Notes under the pieces: model-generated
Told to the model about the DNA's origin: nothing
Seen by the model: the letters and a program-made list of their open reading frames with translations, nothing else
The model's database searches: none
Made by a program: the position numbers and the translations under genes
In this document: one piece after another, positions 53,225-62,681 of the stretch
Layout: each line of letters opens with the position of its first letter
Numbering within the stretch: the stretch's first letter is position 1
Assembly: GCA_963832875.1 (NCBI GenBank)
Contig: CAWHWB010000005.1
Location: forward strand, 186,001-250,000
Length of the DNA stretch: 64,000 nt
Source: AP-15 sp963832875
GTDB taxonomy: Bacteria > Pseudomonadota > Alphaproteobacteria > ATCC43930 > CGMCC-115725
Direction of reading: 5' to 3'

Positions 53225-55720
53225 ATGGCCATGTTCAGCCCCGCTCCGCGGCTTGTCGCGGTCCTCGGGCCGACCAATACCGGCAAGACCCACCTCGCCA
53301 TCGAGCGCATGCTCGGCCACAAGAGCGGGATGATCGGGTTTCCGCTGCGCTTGCTGGCGCGCGAGAACTACGATCGCGTCGTCCGGCTGAAGGGGGCGCG
53401 CGCGGTGGCGCTGATCACCGGCGAAGAAAAGATCCTGCCGCCCAACCCGTCCTATTTCGTGTGCACCGTCGAATCGATGCCGCTCGACCGGCCGGTCGAC
53501 TTCCTCGCCGTCGACGAGATCCAGCTCTGCGCCGATGCCGAGCGCGGCCACGTCTTTACCGCCCGCCTGCTGGAGGCGCGCGGCCTCGCCGAGACGATGT
53601 TTCTCGGCGCCGACACGATCAAGCCCTTGATGCGGCGGCTCGTCCCGGAGATCGAGAATATCAGCCGGCCGCGCTTTTCGACCCTGTCCTACACCGGGCA
53701 CAAAAAGGTGACGCGGCTGCCGCCGCGCAGCGCCGTCGTCGCCTTTGCCGTGGCCGACGTGTTCTCCCTGGCCGAGCTGATCCGCCGTCAGCGCGGCGGT
53801 ACCGCGGTGGTTCTGGGGGCGCTCAGCCCGCGGGCGCGCAACGCCCAGGTCGGCATGTTCCAGGCCGGCGAGGTCGATTATCTGGTCGCCACTGACGCGA
53901 TCGGCATGGGGCTCAACATGGATCTTGACCATGTCGCCTTCGCCCGGACGGCCAAGTTCGATGGCCGCGGCCCGCGCCGGCTGACCCCCGCCGAGCTCGC
54001 CCAGATCGCCGGCCGCGCCGGGCGCCACATGAGCGACGGCACCTTTGGCACCACCGCCGAGCAGGGGCCGCTCGGCCCCGAGATCGTCGAGGCGGTCGAG
54101 ACGCACCGCTTCGATCCCTTGACCCGGCTCAACTGGCGCAACACGCGGCTGCGCTTCGCCTCGGTCGAAGCCCTGCTGAAGAGCCTCGACGAGCGGCCGG
54201 AGATCCCTGGCCTCGTCCAGGCGCGTGAGGCCGACGACCACCGCGCCTTGCTGGCACTCGCCCGCAACCGGGAGGTGGCCGCCCTTGCCGGCAATCGCGG
54301 CGCGGTGCGGCTCCTTTGGGAAGTCTGCCAGATCCCCGATTTCCGCAAGGTCATGAGCGAGACCCATACCAGGCTGCTGGCCCATATATTCGGCCATCTC
54401 GCCGGACCGGAAGAACGGCTGCCGACCGCGTGGATCGCCGCGCAGATCGCCAATCTCGATCGAGTCGACGGTGATATCGACACGCTGATGGCGCGCATCG
54501 CGCATGTCCGGACCTGGACCTACATCACCCATCGCAGCGACTGGGTCGAGGACGCGACCGCCTGGCAGGAGCGCGCCCGCGGCATCGAGGATCGGCTCTC
54601 CGACGCCTTGCACGACCGGATCACCCAGCGCTTCGTTGATCGCCGCTCGGCATTTCTGGTGCGGCGGCTGGGCTCCGAGGACGAGCTCTCGGCCGCCGTG
54701 TCAGTGGCCGGCGAAGTTCGGGTCGAGGGCGCCTATGTCGGCCGGCTCGATGGGCTGCGCTTTGTGCCGGACGCGATCGACGGGGTCGAGATGCGGATGT
54801 TGAACGCCGCCGCCAGCCGCGTATTGCGCAGCGAGGTGGCGGCGCGGGTGCGGCGCCTTGCGAGCGATGCGGACTCGGCCTTCGCGATCGATGCCGCCGG
54901 TATCGTCCTCTGGCACGGCGGCCCGGTCGGCCGGCTCGGCGCCGGCGAGCGGATGCTGATGCCGCGGGTCGAGCCGCTCGCCGGCGACTTTCTCGAAGGC
55001 GAGGCGCGCGAGCAGATCCGCCGGCGGCTCTCGGCTTTTGTTCGGGCCGAGGTCGAGCGCCGGCTGGCGCCGCTGTTCGCGATTTCCGCCCTGCCGCTCG
55101 GCGGGATCGGGCGCGGGCTCGCCTTTCAGCTCGCCGACGCGCTCGGCGCCATGCGGTCGATCGAGGTCGCACGGCAAGTTACGGCGCTCGACCGAGCCGA
55201 CCGCGCCGCGCTCTCTCGGCACGGCGTGCGCTTCGGCACCGAAACCATCTATATCGAGCCGCTGCTGCGGCCCGAGTCGCTGCGCTTTCGCGGTCTGCTT
55301 TGGGCGGTGTGGCACGGACGCGAGATGCCGCAGCTGCCGCCGGCGCGGCGGCTCGCCAAAGCGATCGAAATCGATCCCACTTTGCCGCTGTCGTTCTATG
55401 CCGCGCTCGGCTTGTTCGTCGCCGCCGGCTTCGCGCTGCGCGCCGATCGGCTGGAGCGGCTCGCCGCGGCGGCGCGACGCCTCGCCCGCAAGGGGCCATT
55501 CGCGGCCGACGAGCAGCTCGCCTCGGTCGCCGGCGTCGGGCCGTCCGGGCTGCGCCCATTACTGACCACGCTCGGCTATCGCGCGGTGATCGACGCCGGG
55601 GCCGAGACCTTTGTCGCACGGCCGCGCCGACATCGTGAAAACGCTGCGGGCGGCGGTCGGGTTGCGACGCCGAAGGAGGGCCATCCATTCGCCAAATTGC
55701 GCGAGCTCAAGCTCGCCTGA
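53225..55720 (+). CDS. SUV3-like superfamily II helicase (MgpS-type)
   Basis: A helicase of the alphaproteobacterial/mitochondrial SUV3 family. Walker A is LVAVLGPTNTGKTHLAIERM at about residues 10-29. The DEVH-box equivalent is FLAVDEIQLCADAERGHVF. VVLGALSPRARNAQVGMFQA, IGMGLNMDLDHVAFA (motif V) and LAQIAGRAGRHMSDGTF (motif VI) are conserved. The C-terminal domain after residue 400 is helical, as in SUV3. RNA unwinding is known in mitochondria; the bacterial role is uncertain. ATG 53225 follows a weak site. Length 831 aa. Confidence 0.92.
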   Translation: MAMFSPAPRLVAVLGPTNTGKTHLAIERMLGHKSGMIGFPLRLLARENYDRVVRLKGARAVALITGEEKILPPNPSYFVCTVESMPLDRPVDFLAVDEIQLCADAERGHVFTARLLEARGLAETMFLGADTIKPLMRRLVPEIENISRPRFSTLSYTGHKKVTRLPPRSAVVAFAVADVFSLAELIRRQRGGTAVVLGALSPRARNAQVGMFQAGEVDYLVATDAIGMGLNMDLDHVAFARTAKFDGRGPRRLTPAELAQIAGRAGRHMSDGTFGTTAEQGPLGPEIVEAVETHRFDPLTRLNWRNTRLRFASVEALLKSLDERPEIPGLVQAREADDHRALLALARNREVAALAGNRGAVRLLWEVCQIPDFRKVMSETHTRLLAHIFGHLAGPEERLPTAWIAAQIANLDRVDGDIDTLMARIAHVRTWTYITHRSDWVEDATAWQERARGIEDRLSDALHDRITQRFVDRRSAFLVRRLGSEDELSAAVSVAGEVRVEGAYVGRLDGLRFVPDAIDGVEMRMLNAAASRVLRSEVAARVRRLASDADSAFAIDAAGIVLWHGGPVGRLGAGERMLMPRVEPLAGDFLEGEAREQIRRRLSAFVRAEVERRLAPLFAISALPLGGIGRGLAFQLADALGAMRSIEVARQVTALDRADRAALSRHGVRFGTETIYIEPLLRPESLRFRGLLWAVWHGREMPQLPPARRLAKAIEIDPTLPLSFYAALGLFVAAGFALRADRLERLAAAARRLARKGPFAADEQLASVAGVGPSGLRPLLTTLGYRAVIDAGAETFVARPRRHRENAAGGGRVATPKEGHPFAKLRELKLA

Positions 55721-56070
55721 ACGGCGGCAACCTCGCCGGCGAGGCCGCAGGTCGCCGCCTCGACCAATGGCTGTGGTTCGCCCGCCTGGTCAAAAGCCGC
55801 TCGTCCGCCGCCCGCCTGTGCGCAGCGGGCGCGGTGACGTTGAATGGAGCGGCCATTCGCAAACCCAATCATCTGGTTCGGCTCGGCGACGGTGTCGGCG
55901 CGCCGCAGGGTGCCTACCGGCGGACCGTGCGGGTGTTGGCCTTGGGTTCGCGCCGCGGGCCGGCCAGCGAGGCTCGGCTGATGTATGAGGAAATCGCGGC
56001 GCCGACACGGATCTCCGACCTCGGGAGGGTATGGGAACCCATTCTGGCGGAGGGCGAACCGGAACATTGA
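55717..56070 (+). CDS. S4-domain RNA-binding protein, start unresolved
   Basis: Reading in this frame gives RRLDQWLWFARLVKSRSSAA, RLCAAGAVTLNGAAIRKPNH and VRLGDGVGA, an S4 RNA-binding fold of the Hsp15 type, which binds ribosomal RNA in stalled 50S subunits. The tail LALGSRRGPASEARLMYEEI is also typical. No ATG, GTG or TTG lies at a good position before RRLDQWLW. The frame is open back through a CTG at 55717 and an ATT at 55687, the latter with GGAGGG upstream. A non-AUG start or an undetected frameshift is likely. It overlaps the helicase stop. Confidence 0.8.
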   Translation: MNGGNLAGEAAGRRLDQWLWFARLVKSRSSAARLCAAGAVTLNGAAIRKPNHLVRLGDGVGAPQGAYRRTVRVLALGSRRGPASEARLMYEEIAAPTRISDLGRVWEPILAEGEPEH

Positions 56071-56088
56071 GGCCCTGCCGGCCCCACA

Positions 56089-56754
56089 TCAAACACCAGA
56101 CATGGCTTCTCCGATACGCCGCCAATCCGCGGCTTGCTGCGACCACGGGCGATTGATCAGCCCGAGCGGGCCGCAATGGCCGACAGCGAACACTTCAGTC
56201 CGATCTGCCGCAATCCAGCTAAAGCCGCCCGCCACCGAGATCGCGCGAGGTGCGTCGCTGAGCGCAAAAACCTGCCGCACCGCATGCCAGCCGCAACTGC
56301 CCATGCCAACGACTACCGGCGGCTTCAGCCAATCGAGCAGCGGACGCAGGTGCCTCTGCGTGCAGCTGTTCACCCAGCTCGCACAGACCGGAGCGTTCAT
56401 CCTCCCCACCTTGAGGCAGAGGATCGAGTTGGTCAGAAATACCGGCAAGTCGAGGTCTTTGTGCGGTGGATTTCCTGCCTCGATGCCGGCTTCCGCGAGC
56501 AGCTTGCGCAGATTGTCGTTGGTTTTGTTGCCGGGCTCATCTCGGCCTTGGTTGCGCACGAAATATTCGACATTGCCGAAGTCTTGACCGACGACAAAAA
56601 GCTTTGGCGACCTATGGCCGAGCCACTGCTCCCAGAGGCTGACCACATCCGGGTCGCAATCGAATTCGGCACAGCTGCGAATCCTCCCCGGATGCCGCTC
56701 GACGCAAATCCGGCAGGCTTTGCGCGCCGCCACCAGCGCAGCGTATTCGTCCAT
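56089..56754 (-). CDS. Uracil-DNA glycosylase superfamily protein
   Basis: The fold is that of family 4/5-like uracil-DNA glycosylases. KACRICVERHPGRIRSCAEF has Cys residues like those that bind the iron-sulfur cluster. LFVVGQDFGNVEYFVR is the active-site motif (usually GxAPG/GQDxG). LPVFLTNSILCLKVGRMNAP and VVVGMGSCGWHAVRQVFA are the substrate-pocket parts. VGHCGPLGLINRPW matches the closing HPSxxxxx-type loop. It is predicted to remove uracil or related bases from DNA. The gene is divergent from dctP. Length 221 aa. Confidence 0.83.
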   Translation of the reverse strand: MDEYAALVAARKACRICVERHPGRIRSCAEFDCDPDVVSLWEQWLGHRSPKLFVVGQDFGNVEYFVRNQGRDEPGNKTNDNLRKLLAEAGIEAGNPPHKDLDLPVFLTNSILCLKVGRMNAPVCASWVNSCTQRHLRPLLDWLKPPVVVGMGSCGWHAVRQVFALSDAPRAISVAGGFSWIAADRTEVFAVGHCGPLGLINRPWSQQAADWRRIGEAMSGV

Positions 56755-56824
56755 GCCGCTCTCAGGCGAATGGCCAGCCGAGGCGCGGCTTTGCCCAATG
56801 GCGACAGTCGATTATGATCCCACG

Positions 56825-57763
56825 ATGACGACCGATCATCCCCCTCGCTTTCATTATCGCCTCGGCCTTAACCAGCCTGAGGGCAGCCCTACCGCCCGAC
56901 GGCTCGCTGAGATGGCGGAGGCGATCGGCCGGGAAACCGACGGGCAGTTCCGGCTCGAGGTGTTTCCCGAAAGCCGGCTCGGCCCGGACCCCAAGATGCT
57001 CGCCGACATGCGCGCGGGCATACTCGAATTTTTTGTCGCCGGCGCCACCTTGGGCGATTTGGCGCCGACCAGCGCGCTGCCGCTGCTGCCCTTCGCGTTC
57101 AAAGACTCGAGCGCGGTGTTCGCCGCGCTCGACGGCGCGCTCGGCGACCGCATCCGCGGCGAGCTGGCGCAGCACGGAATTCACGCGTTCCGCCATTCTT
57201 TGCAGAACGGGTTCCACCATCTGACCACCAGCACCAGGCCGATTCTTACCGCCGCCGATCTCGCCGGGGTCAAGATCCGCAGCCCCGGTGGGGCAATCGC
57301 CCGCGATTTCTTCGAAGTCTTCGGGGCCGAGGCCGGGTATGTCCCGTTCAACCAGATGTACGGCGCATTGAAAGACCGCGCCTTCGACGGCCAGAGCGAT
57401 CCGCTCGGCGTCGTCCTGTCGCTGAAGCTCTACGAGGTGCAGAGGCATCTGAGCCTGACCGGCCATTGGTGGTCGGGTTTCACCTTGCTCGCCAATGCCG
57501 GCGCCTGGAGCGCGCTGCCGGGCGATATTCAGCGGGTCGTCGAGCGCAATGCGGAAAAATACGCGTTGCTGCAGCGCCAGGATACCGAGGCGATCAACGC
57601 CGCCGGCGCGGACGAGCTCGCCCGCTTGGGCATGATCGTCAACACCGCCGATGTCGCTAGCTTCCGGGCAAAGCTCGGCCCGTTCTACGCGCGCTGGCGC
57701 GGCCAGGCCGGCTCCGAGGCGTGGCGTTTGCTCGAAACTTATGCCGGCGCAATCGCCGGCTGA
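56825..57763 (+). CDS. TRAP-type solute-binding protein DctP, without signal peptide
   Basis: The protein matches the DctP family: FHYRLGLNQPEGSPTARRLA, FRLEVFPESRLGPDPKMLAD, GVKIRSPGGAIARDFFEVFG and NQMYGALKDRAFDGQSDPLG (ligand site). DctP proteins normally have a Sec signal peptide, but this one begins MTTDHPPRFHYRLG with no hydrophobic segment, and the alternative start at 56798 adds none. No dctQ or dctM membrane genes follow. It may be a cytoplasmic relative or may have lost export. It overlaps the SDR gene by 1 nt (TGATG), suggesting coupling. Length 312 aa. Confidence 0.85.
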   Translation: MTTDHPPRFHYRLGLNQPEGSPTARRLAEMAEAIGRETDGQFRLEVFPESRLGPDPKMLADMRAGILEFFVAGATLGDLAPTSALPLLPFAFKDSSAVFAALDGALGDRIRGELAQHGIHAFRHSLQNGFHHLTTSTRPILTAADLAGVKIRSPGGAIARDFFEVFGAEAGYVPFNQMYGALKDRAFDGQSDPLGVVLSLKLYEVQRHLSLTGHWWSGFTLLANAGAWSALPGDIQRVVERNAEKYALLQRQDTEAINAAGADELARLGMIVNTADVASFRAKLGPFYARWRGQAGSEAWRLLETYAGAIAG

Positions 57764-58527
57764 TGGCGGCCGCCTCCAGCGATCCCTTTCGCCTCGACGG
57801 CAAGGTGGCGCTGGTCACCGGTGCCGGGCGCGGGATCGGGCGCGCCGTAGCCCTGGCGCTCGCCGCCGCCGGGGCCGAGCTGGTGCTGGTCAGCCGCACG
57901 CAGATCGAGCTCGACGAGGTCGCCGCCGAGACCGCGCGAGCGGGCCGCCGGGCGCGCACACTGCGCCTCGACGTGACCGACAGCGCCGCGGTGCGCGACG
58001 CTGTCGCCGGGCTCGGCCGCCTCGACATCCTCGTAAACAATGCCGGGATCAACCGGCCGCAGCCGTTTCTCGAAGTGGACGAGGCGACCCTCGACCGGCT
58101 TATGACGCTCAACATCCGGGCGGCGTTTATTGTGGCGCAAGCGGCGGCGCGGCTGATGGTGGCAAAGGGAGCCGGCGTCATCATCAACATGTCGTCGCAG
58201 ATGGGGCATGTCGGCTCCGAGCGCGATCGCACCGTCTATGTGATGACCAAGCACGCAATCGAGGGACTGACCAAGGCGATGGCGGTCGAATTGGCGCCAA
58301 AGGGCGTGCGCGTCGTCTCGATCGCGCCGACCTTTATCGACACCCCCTTGGTCCGGCCGTTTTTCGACGACCCAAGCTTCCGCCAATGGGTGCTCGGCCG
58401 TATCCCGTTGGGTCGCCTCGGCACGGTCGAGGAAGTGGCCTCGGCGGTCGTCTTCCTCGCCTCGCCCGCCGCCTCCCTCGTCACCGGCTCGAGCCTGCTG
58501 GTCGACGGCGGCTGGACCGCGTGGTAA
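57763..58527 (+). CDS. Short-chain dehydrogenase/reductase
   Basis: A classical SDR of about 254 aa. The cofactor loop is VALVTGAGRGIGRAVALALA. LDILVNNAGINRPQPF follows at about residue 88. The catalytic Ser is in IINMSSQMGHV and the Tyr-x3-Lys is TVYVMTKHAIEG. ASLVTGSSLLVDGGWTAW is the usual C-terminus. The start ATG shares a base with the dctP stop (TGATG). An NAD(H)- or NADP(H)-linked alcohol oxidation is expected; the substrate is unknown but is probably connected with the solute bound by the upstream protein. Confidence 0.93.
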   Translation: MAAASSDPFRLDGKVALVTGAGRGIGRAVALALAAAGAELVLVSRTQIELDEVAAETARAGRRARTLRLDVTDSAAVRDAVAGLGRLDILVNNAGINRPQPFLEVDEATLDRLMTLNIRAAFIVAQAAARLMVAKGAGVIINMSSQMGHVGSERDRTVYVMTKHAIEGLTKAMAVELAPKGVRVVSIAPTFIDTPLVRPFFDDPSFRQWVLGRIPLGRLGTVEEVASAVVFLASPAASLVTGSSLLVDGGWTAW

Positions 58528-58555
58528 TCAGCGATCGGCGGCGCATTTCAAGTTT

Positions 58556-59965
58556 TTAGGCGAGTTGCACCGCGGGCTCGGCTGCGATCACCTCGATCTG
58601 GCCGACGGTCTCCTTGCCGAACAGGATCGGAATGAAAGCGCCGATTGCGGCAAAGAACATCGTTGTGCCGAAGAAGATCGCCGGCGAACCGGTATAGGGC
58701 ACCATGAGAGCCGGCAGCAGGCCGGCGAAGAAAATCCGGCCGCTCAATTCGCCGAAGATGTGGCCGCGGCCGCGCAAACCCGTCGGGAACTGCTCGGACA
58801 TATAAACCCGGGTCGCGCTGAATGCCGACACCACAGTGAAGCCGACGATCAGGCCGCCCGCGATCATTACCACGTGGGCGTATGATCCCGCCGAGTGCGC
58901 GAGCATCATCAGGCCGTAGCCGGGCACCGCCCCGATCATCACAAAGAAGATCGTCCAGCGCCGGCCGATGATCTCCATCAGCCAGGCACAGAAGCCTTTC
59001 CCGACAAAGCTCACCATGTAGATGACCGAGGTGAGACCCAAGCTCACGGCGACGGGATAACCCTGGTTGTGCAGCGCCTTTGGCAATAGTGTCGCGGTCA
59101 TAAAAGCAGCGGAGGCGGCGCACATGCCGGTCAGCACGCCGACCAGGGTGAACCGCAGCTGGCCCTTGGCGAACAAGTGCCAGTAAGGCGGCAGTTTCTC
59201 ACGGGCGGCCTCGCGAACGTTGCCGAGTTCGGCCAGCGTCAGCGGCGGCACGCGGTTGCCGCTACGCCTGATGATCCCGTTGACGATACCGACCGCGATC
59301 CGCGCCTCGCCGCGCCGCAGACGCCAGCGCGGGCTCCCCGGCAACAGGAAATAGACCGCCAGCGCGACCAAGATCCCCAACCCGCCTGGTAACGCCAGGA
59401 GCCGAAACGCAGCGGGATTGCCGGCGATCTGGCTGGCGAAGAGCGCTGGGAAGGTGATCCCCAAGGCCAGCGACATCTCGTAGATCCCGCCATAGGTGCG
59501 GCGGTGCTGCGCCGGCATCAATTCGGCCGCGATCGGGAACGCTGCCGAGACGACGCCGCCGGCGCCGAGCCCGGTCAACGCCCGCAGGATGATGAGCTGC
59601 TCGGCGTTCTGTACCAGCGGGATCAGCAGCGTAAAGAACGCTGTCGCAATCACGCCGATCAGCAGCATGGCCCTGCGGCTCAAGCGGTCGCCGACCAGCG
59701 AGAAGCCGAGGCCGCTGACCGTCAGCATGATGGCCGGGCCGAGGATCAACCAGCGGATGTCGGTGCCGGTCAGATGCAGCGGTACCTTGGCCAGCAGAAT
59801 GAACGAGCCGGTCAGAAAGATATCGTAGGCCTCGATCAGGGCGACGAGGGAGAGGATAGAAATGATCAAGACCTGGTAGGGGCTGAACGGAATGCTGTCC
59901 ATCTTGCGGCCAAGCACCCGGCTGGCCGAAGCGCCCAACATCTCTGTCGGCGATTGAGCGGTCAT
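58556..59965 (-). CDS. MFS transporter (sugar/aromatic acid porter type)
   Basis: A 12-segment transporter. LVALIEAYDIFLTGSFILLA opens helix 1. The loop 2-3 motif is SLVGDRLSRRAMLLIGVIAT (G-D-R-x-x-R-R). RALTGLGAGGVVSAAFPIAA and LMPAQHRRTYGGIYEMSLAL are typical of the sialate/aromatic-acid porter group. A large central loop follows (PRWRLRRGEARIAVGIVNGI). ATG 59965 has GGGAGG 5 bases upstream; the in-frame ATG at 60001 is rejected. Length 469 aa. It is convergent with the SDR gene across a 28-base gap. Substrate unknown, perhaps an organic acid. Confidence 0.9.
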   Translation of the reverse strand: MTAQSPTEMLGASASRVLGRKMDSIPFSPYQVLIISILSLVALIEAYDIFLTGSFILLAKVPLHLTGTDIRWLILGPAIMLTVSGLGFSLVGDRLSRRAMLLIGVIATAFFTLLIPLVQNAEQLIILRALTGLGAGGVVSAAFPIAAELMPAQHRRTYGGIYEMSLALGITFPALFASQIAGNPAAFRLLALPGGLGILVALAVYFLLPGSPRWRLRRGEARIAVGIVNGIIRRSGNRVPPLTLAELGNVREAAREKLPPYWHLFAKGQLRFTLVGVLTGMCAASAAFMTATLLPKALHNQGYPVAVSLGLTSVIYMVSFVGKGFCAWLMEIIGRRWTIFFVMIGAVPGYGLMMLAHSAGSYAHVVMIAGGLIVGFTVVSAFSATRVYMSEQFPTGLRGRGHIFGELSGRIFFAGLLPALMVPYTGSPAIFFGTTMFFAAIGAFIPILFGKETVGQIEVIAAEPAVQLA

Positions 59966-60490
59966 GGTACCTCCCAGAGTTGCGGCAACCCCGGACACCA
60001 TGCGACGACTCGAACGAACGAAGCTCGGACCGCCGCTTCCTTCGGGCTGACGCGCTGCGCCTGTTCATTTGCGAGGTCGGTTATCCAACTCTCGTCACTC
60101 CATACTTAATCCGGCGATGCCGATGTGTCATCGGCAAAGTGCGTCATCGCCGGCACAAAAACGCCGGATCTCTCCCGCTCGTTCCCTCCCTAAACCCCCC
60201 ACCGCGTGCGCGTCCCCGACGGCTCCGCACGCGCGAATCCTCCCCCTCGCCGCGAAAGACCGATTGCGCACGGCCGGTGCCGCGCCGGCGGTCGGCATCG
60301 AGCCGGCCCTATCTTGGCGGTCGTCTCAGCGCCGATCTCGATCGTACTCCAGCCGTCCTCGGCCACGGCGCGATGATCACACGTGGCATCAGTCAGATCA
60401 CCTTCTCAAGCGGCGGCGTCAGTGTATGCTCGCGGGCCGTTGGGGGCCAAGCGAGTTCGTCCGCTCGGATACCCGGATGGAAGAAAGTAA
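59966..60490. promoter_or_regulatory. Divergent intergenic region with nested hairpins
   Basis: The gap separates the MFS gene (minus) from the cyclase gene (plus). At 60111-60153 an outer inverted repeat CCGGCGATG...CATCGCCGG encloses a second one, GCCGATG-TGT-CATCGGC (60119-60135). This is a strong RNA or DNA hairpin candidate. The remaining bases are GC-rich without a recognisable gene. Confidence 0.5.
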
Positions 60491-62389
60491 ATGAACGCCG
60501 GCGAAGAAGAGTGGGTCGAGCGACGGCTGACGGCGATCCTGGCCGCTGATGTCGTCGGATATTCGCGTCTGATGGGCGCGGACGAAGAGGGCACATTGCG
60601 ACGGCTGAACGCGCATCGCGGACAACTCGTCGACCCAAAAATCAGTGAACACCGCGGCAGGATCGTAAAGACTACCGGCGACGGATTGCTGGTGGAATTT
60701 CCCAGCGTGGTGAACGCGGTGCGCTGCGCCGCCGAGATCCAGCGCGCAATGGTCGATCGCAACTCCGGGATGGCGGAAGATCAGCGCATCATCTTTCGCG
60801 TAGGGATCAATCTCGGCGACGTGATCGTCGAGGACGACGACATCTTCGGTGACGGCGTTAACATCGCGGCGCGGCTGGAGGCGTTGGCCGAGCCGGGCGG
60901 CATCTGCATATCGGGCACGGTGTACGACCATATCGGCGACCGGCTTCCCTACGCCTTCGCAGACATGGGGGAGCAGAGCGTCAAGAACATCGCACGCCCC
61001 GTGCGCGCTTTTGCGATTACCGCCACCGTCTTGGCCGCGACACCGCTTGTCGGCGTGCGGGCATCGACCTCCTCGGACCAGCCCCGGTCGATCCGGCCGC
61101 CTGGCGTATCGGCTGCGCTGAACCCGCGAATTGCCTCAGTCATCACCAGCGCCGAAGCAAAGCCGGCGCCACGTCTGTCGATCGTCGTGCTACCTTTTGC
61201 CAATTTGTCGAGCGATTCGGAGCAGGAATATTTCGTCGACGCAATTACCGACGATTTGACGACCGATCTCTCGCGCATTGTGAACAGCTTCGTGATCTCC
61301 CGCACCACTGCATTTGGCTACAAGGGGAAACCGTTTAATGTGAGGCAGATCGCCAGCGAACTCGGCGTTCGGTATGTGCTGGAAGGGAGCGTGCGGCGGC
61401 TGGGCGAGCAGGTTCAGGTCAACGTCCAGCTGGTCGACGCCGCGAGCGGCAGTCACATATGGAGCGATCGGTTCGACACCGACCGCGCCAACCTTGCGAA
61501 AGCTCAAACCGATATAACCTCTCGCCTCGCACGGACTCTTAAGCTCGAGCTGCTGGAGGCGGTCGGTCGCCGGATGCAGCAGGACAATCCGGTGAATCTT
61601 GACGCCAGCGACTTGGTAATGCGCGGATGGTTCTTGTTTTATCGGCCACTGTCGCCAGCGAACCTGCAAGAGGCTCAGCGAGCTTTCGAGCAGGCGCTGG
61701 AGATCGACCCCGGGTCGTTCGATGCGCGCGTGGGTATCGCAACGATCTTGAATGAACGCATTCCAATGGGATTGACCCAATCGCGTGAACAAGACATGCA
61801 GCGCTCTGAGCAACTGCTCCGCGAAGCTTTCGAGTGCGATCGAAACAACTCCTGGGCGCTCTCTGAGTTAGGGCGGCTTCGTCGGTTTCAGGGGCGGTTA
61901 ACTGAAGCGCAAATCGAATTCGACAAGGCGATCGCGCGGGACCCCAACAACACACGTGCCATCCTCCAGCTTGGGATAACGTTGATGTTGCTTGGTCGCC
62001 CGGGCGAGGCACTTCCTCATCTCGAGGAAGCACTCCAGCTCAATCCGGCATACCAGAATGTATTCTATCGCTATTTCTGGTCGGGCTATTGCCACCTTCT
62101 TTTGGCCCATACAAACGAGGCTATAGACTTTTTCAGGAAGACCATAGCCGCCGGCCTGCAGCATCCTGGGCTGCTTGTGCTGCTTGCGGCAGCGCTCGGA
62201 TTGAGGGGCGACATCGACGAGGCAAGAACCACTCTCGCTGAGGCGCTCAAGCTCCAACCCGAGGTCAACTCCATCGCCCGAGTACGTGCTGTCCCGATCG
62301 GCGGCGTGCTCGAGGTTCCTCGGCTCGTCGCGCTTCAAGAAAAGACCATCTTTGCTGGTCTGCGCTGCGCGGGCATGCCTGAGGAATGA
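60491..62389 (+). CDS. Class III adenylate/guanylate cyclase with TolB-like and TPR domains
   Basis: The N-terminal cyclase domain (about residues 10-185) has metal-binding Asp in TAILAADVVGYSRLMGADEE and in KTTGDGLLVEF; FGDGVNIAARLEALAEPGGI completes the catalytic core. A TolB-like (FlgO-type) domain follows at about 215-350 (IVVLPFANLSSDSEQEYFVD). Tetratricopeptide repeats fill about 380-610 (LSELGRLRRFQGRLTEAQIE; LQLGITLMLLGRPGEALPHL). This architecture is common in alphaproteobacteria, often soluble. It should make cAMP; the trigger is unknown. Codon use in the second half looks less GC-rich than neighbours. Length 632 aa. Confidence 0.93.
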   Translation: MNAGEEEWVERRLTAILAADVVGYSRLMGADEEGTLRRLNAHRGQLVDPKISEHRGRIVKTTGDGLLVEFPSVVNAVRCAAEIQRAMVDRNSGMAEDQRIIFRVGINLGDVIVEDDDIFGDGVNIAARLEALAEPGGICISGTVYDHIGDRLPYAFADMGEQSVKNIARPVRAFAITATVLAATPLVGVRASTSSDQPRSIRPPGVSAALNPRIASVITSAEAKPAPRLSIVVLPFANLSSDSEQEYFVDAITDDLTTDLSRIVNSFVISRTTAFGYKGKPFNVRQIASELGVRYVLEGSVRRLGEQVQVNVQLVDAASGSHIWSDRFDTDRANLAKAQTDITSRLARTLKLELLEAVGRRMQQDNPVNLDASDLVMRGWFLFYRPLSPANLQEAQRAFEQALEIDPGSFDARVGIATILNERIPMGLTQSREQDMQRSEQLLREAFECDRNNSWALSELGRLRRFQGRLTEAQIEFDKAIARDPNNTRAILQLGITLMLLGRPGEALPHLEEALQLNPAYQNVFYRYFWSGYCHLLLAHTNEAIDFFRKTIAAGLQHPGLLVLLAAALGLRGDIDEARTTLAEALKLQPEVNSIARVRAVPIGGVLEVPRLVALQEKTIFAGLRCAGMPEE

Positions 62390-62681
62390 CTGGTGAAACC
62401 AAAACCTCGAGCCACCTGATATCGAATGATGATAGGCCGCTAGCCACCCGGACCGGGACACCCGGATCGGAAAGCGAATGACCGTAAAGCGGCGTAGCCA
62501 GTCGATCTTTCCTCGCGGCGCTCGATGGGCGCCATGGGTCAAATTCGGGCGCTCGTCCGCAAGGTTGCCAAAATCGTCTGGTAACGTTCGCTCGATGACG
62601 CGACGGAACGATCGCTGCCAAAGCAAGCGCCGGCCTGTTAATTTACTGCAAATAACAGGCGAAACAGGAGTGGAGGATCGG

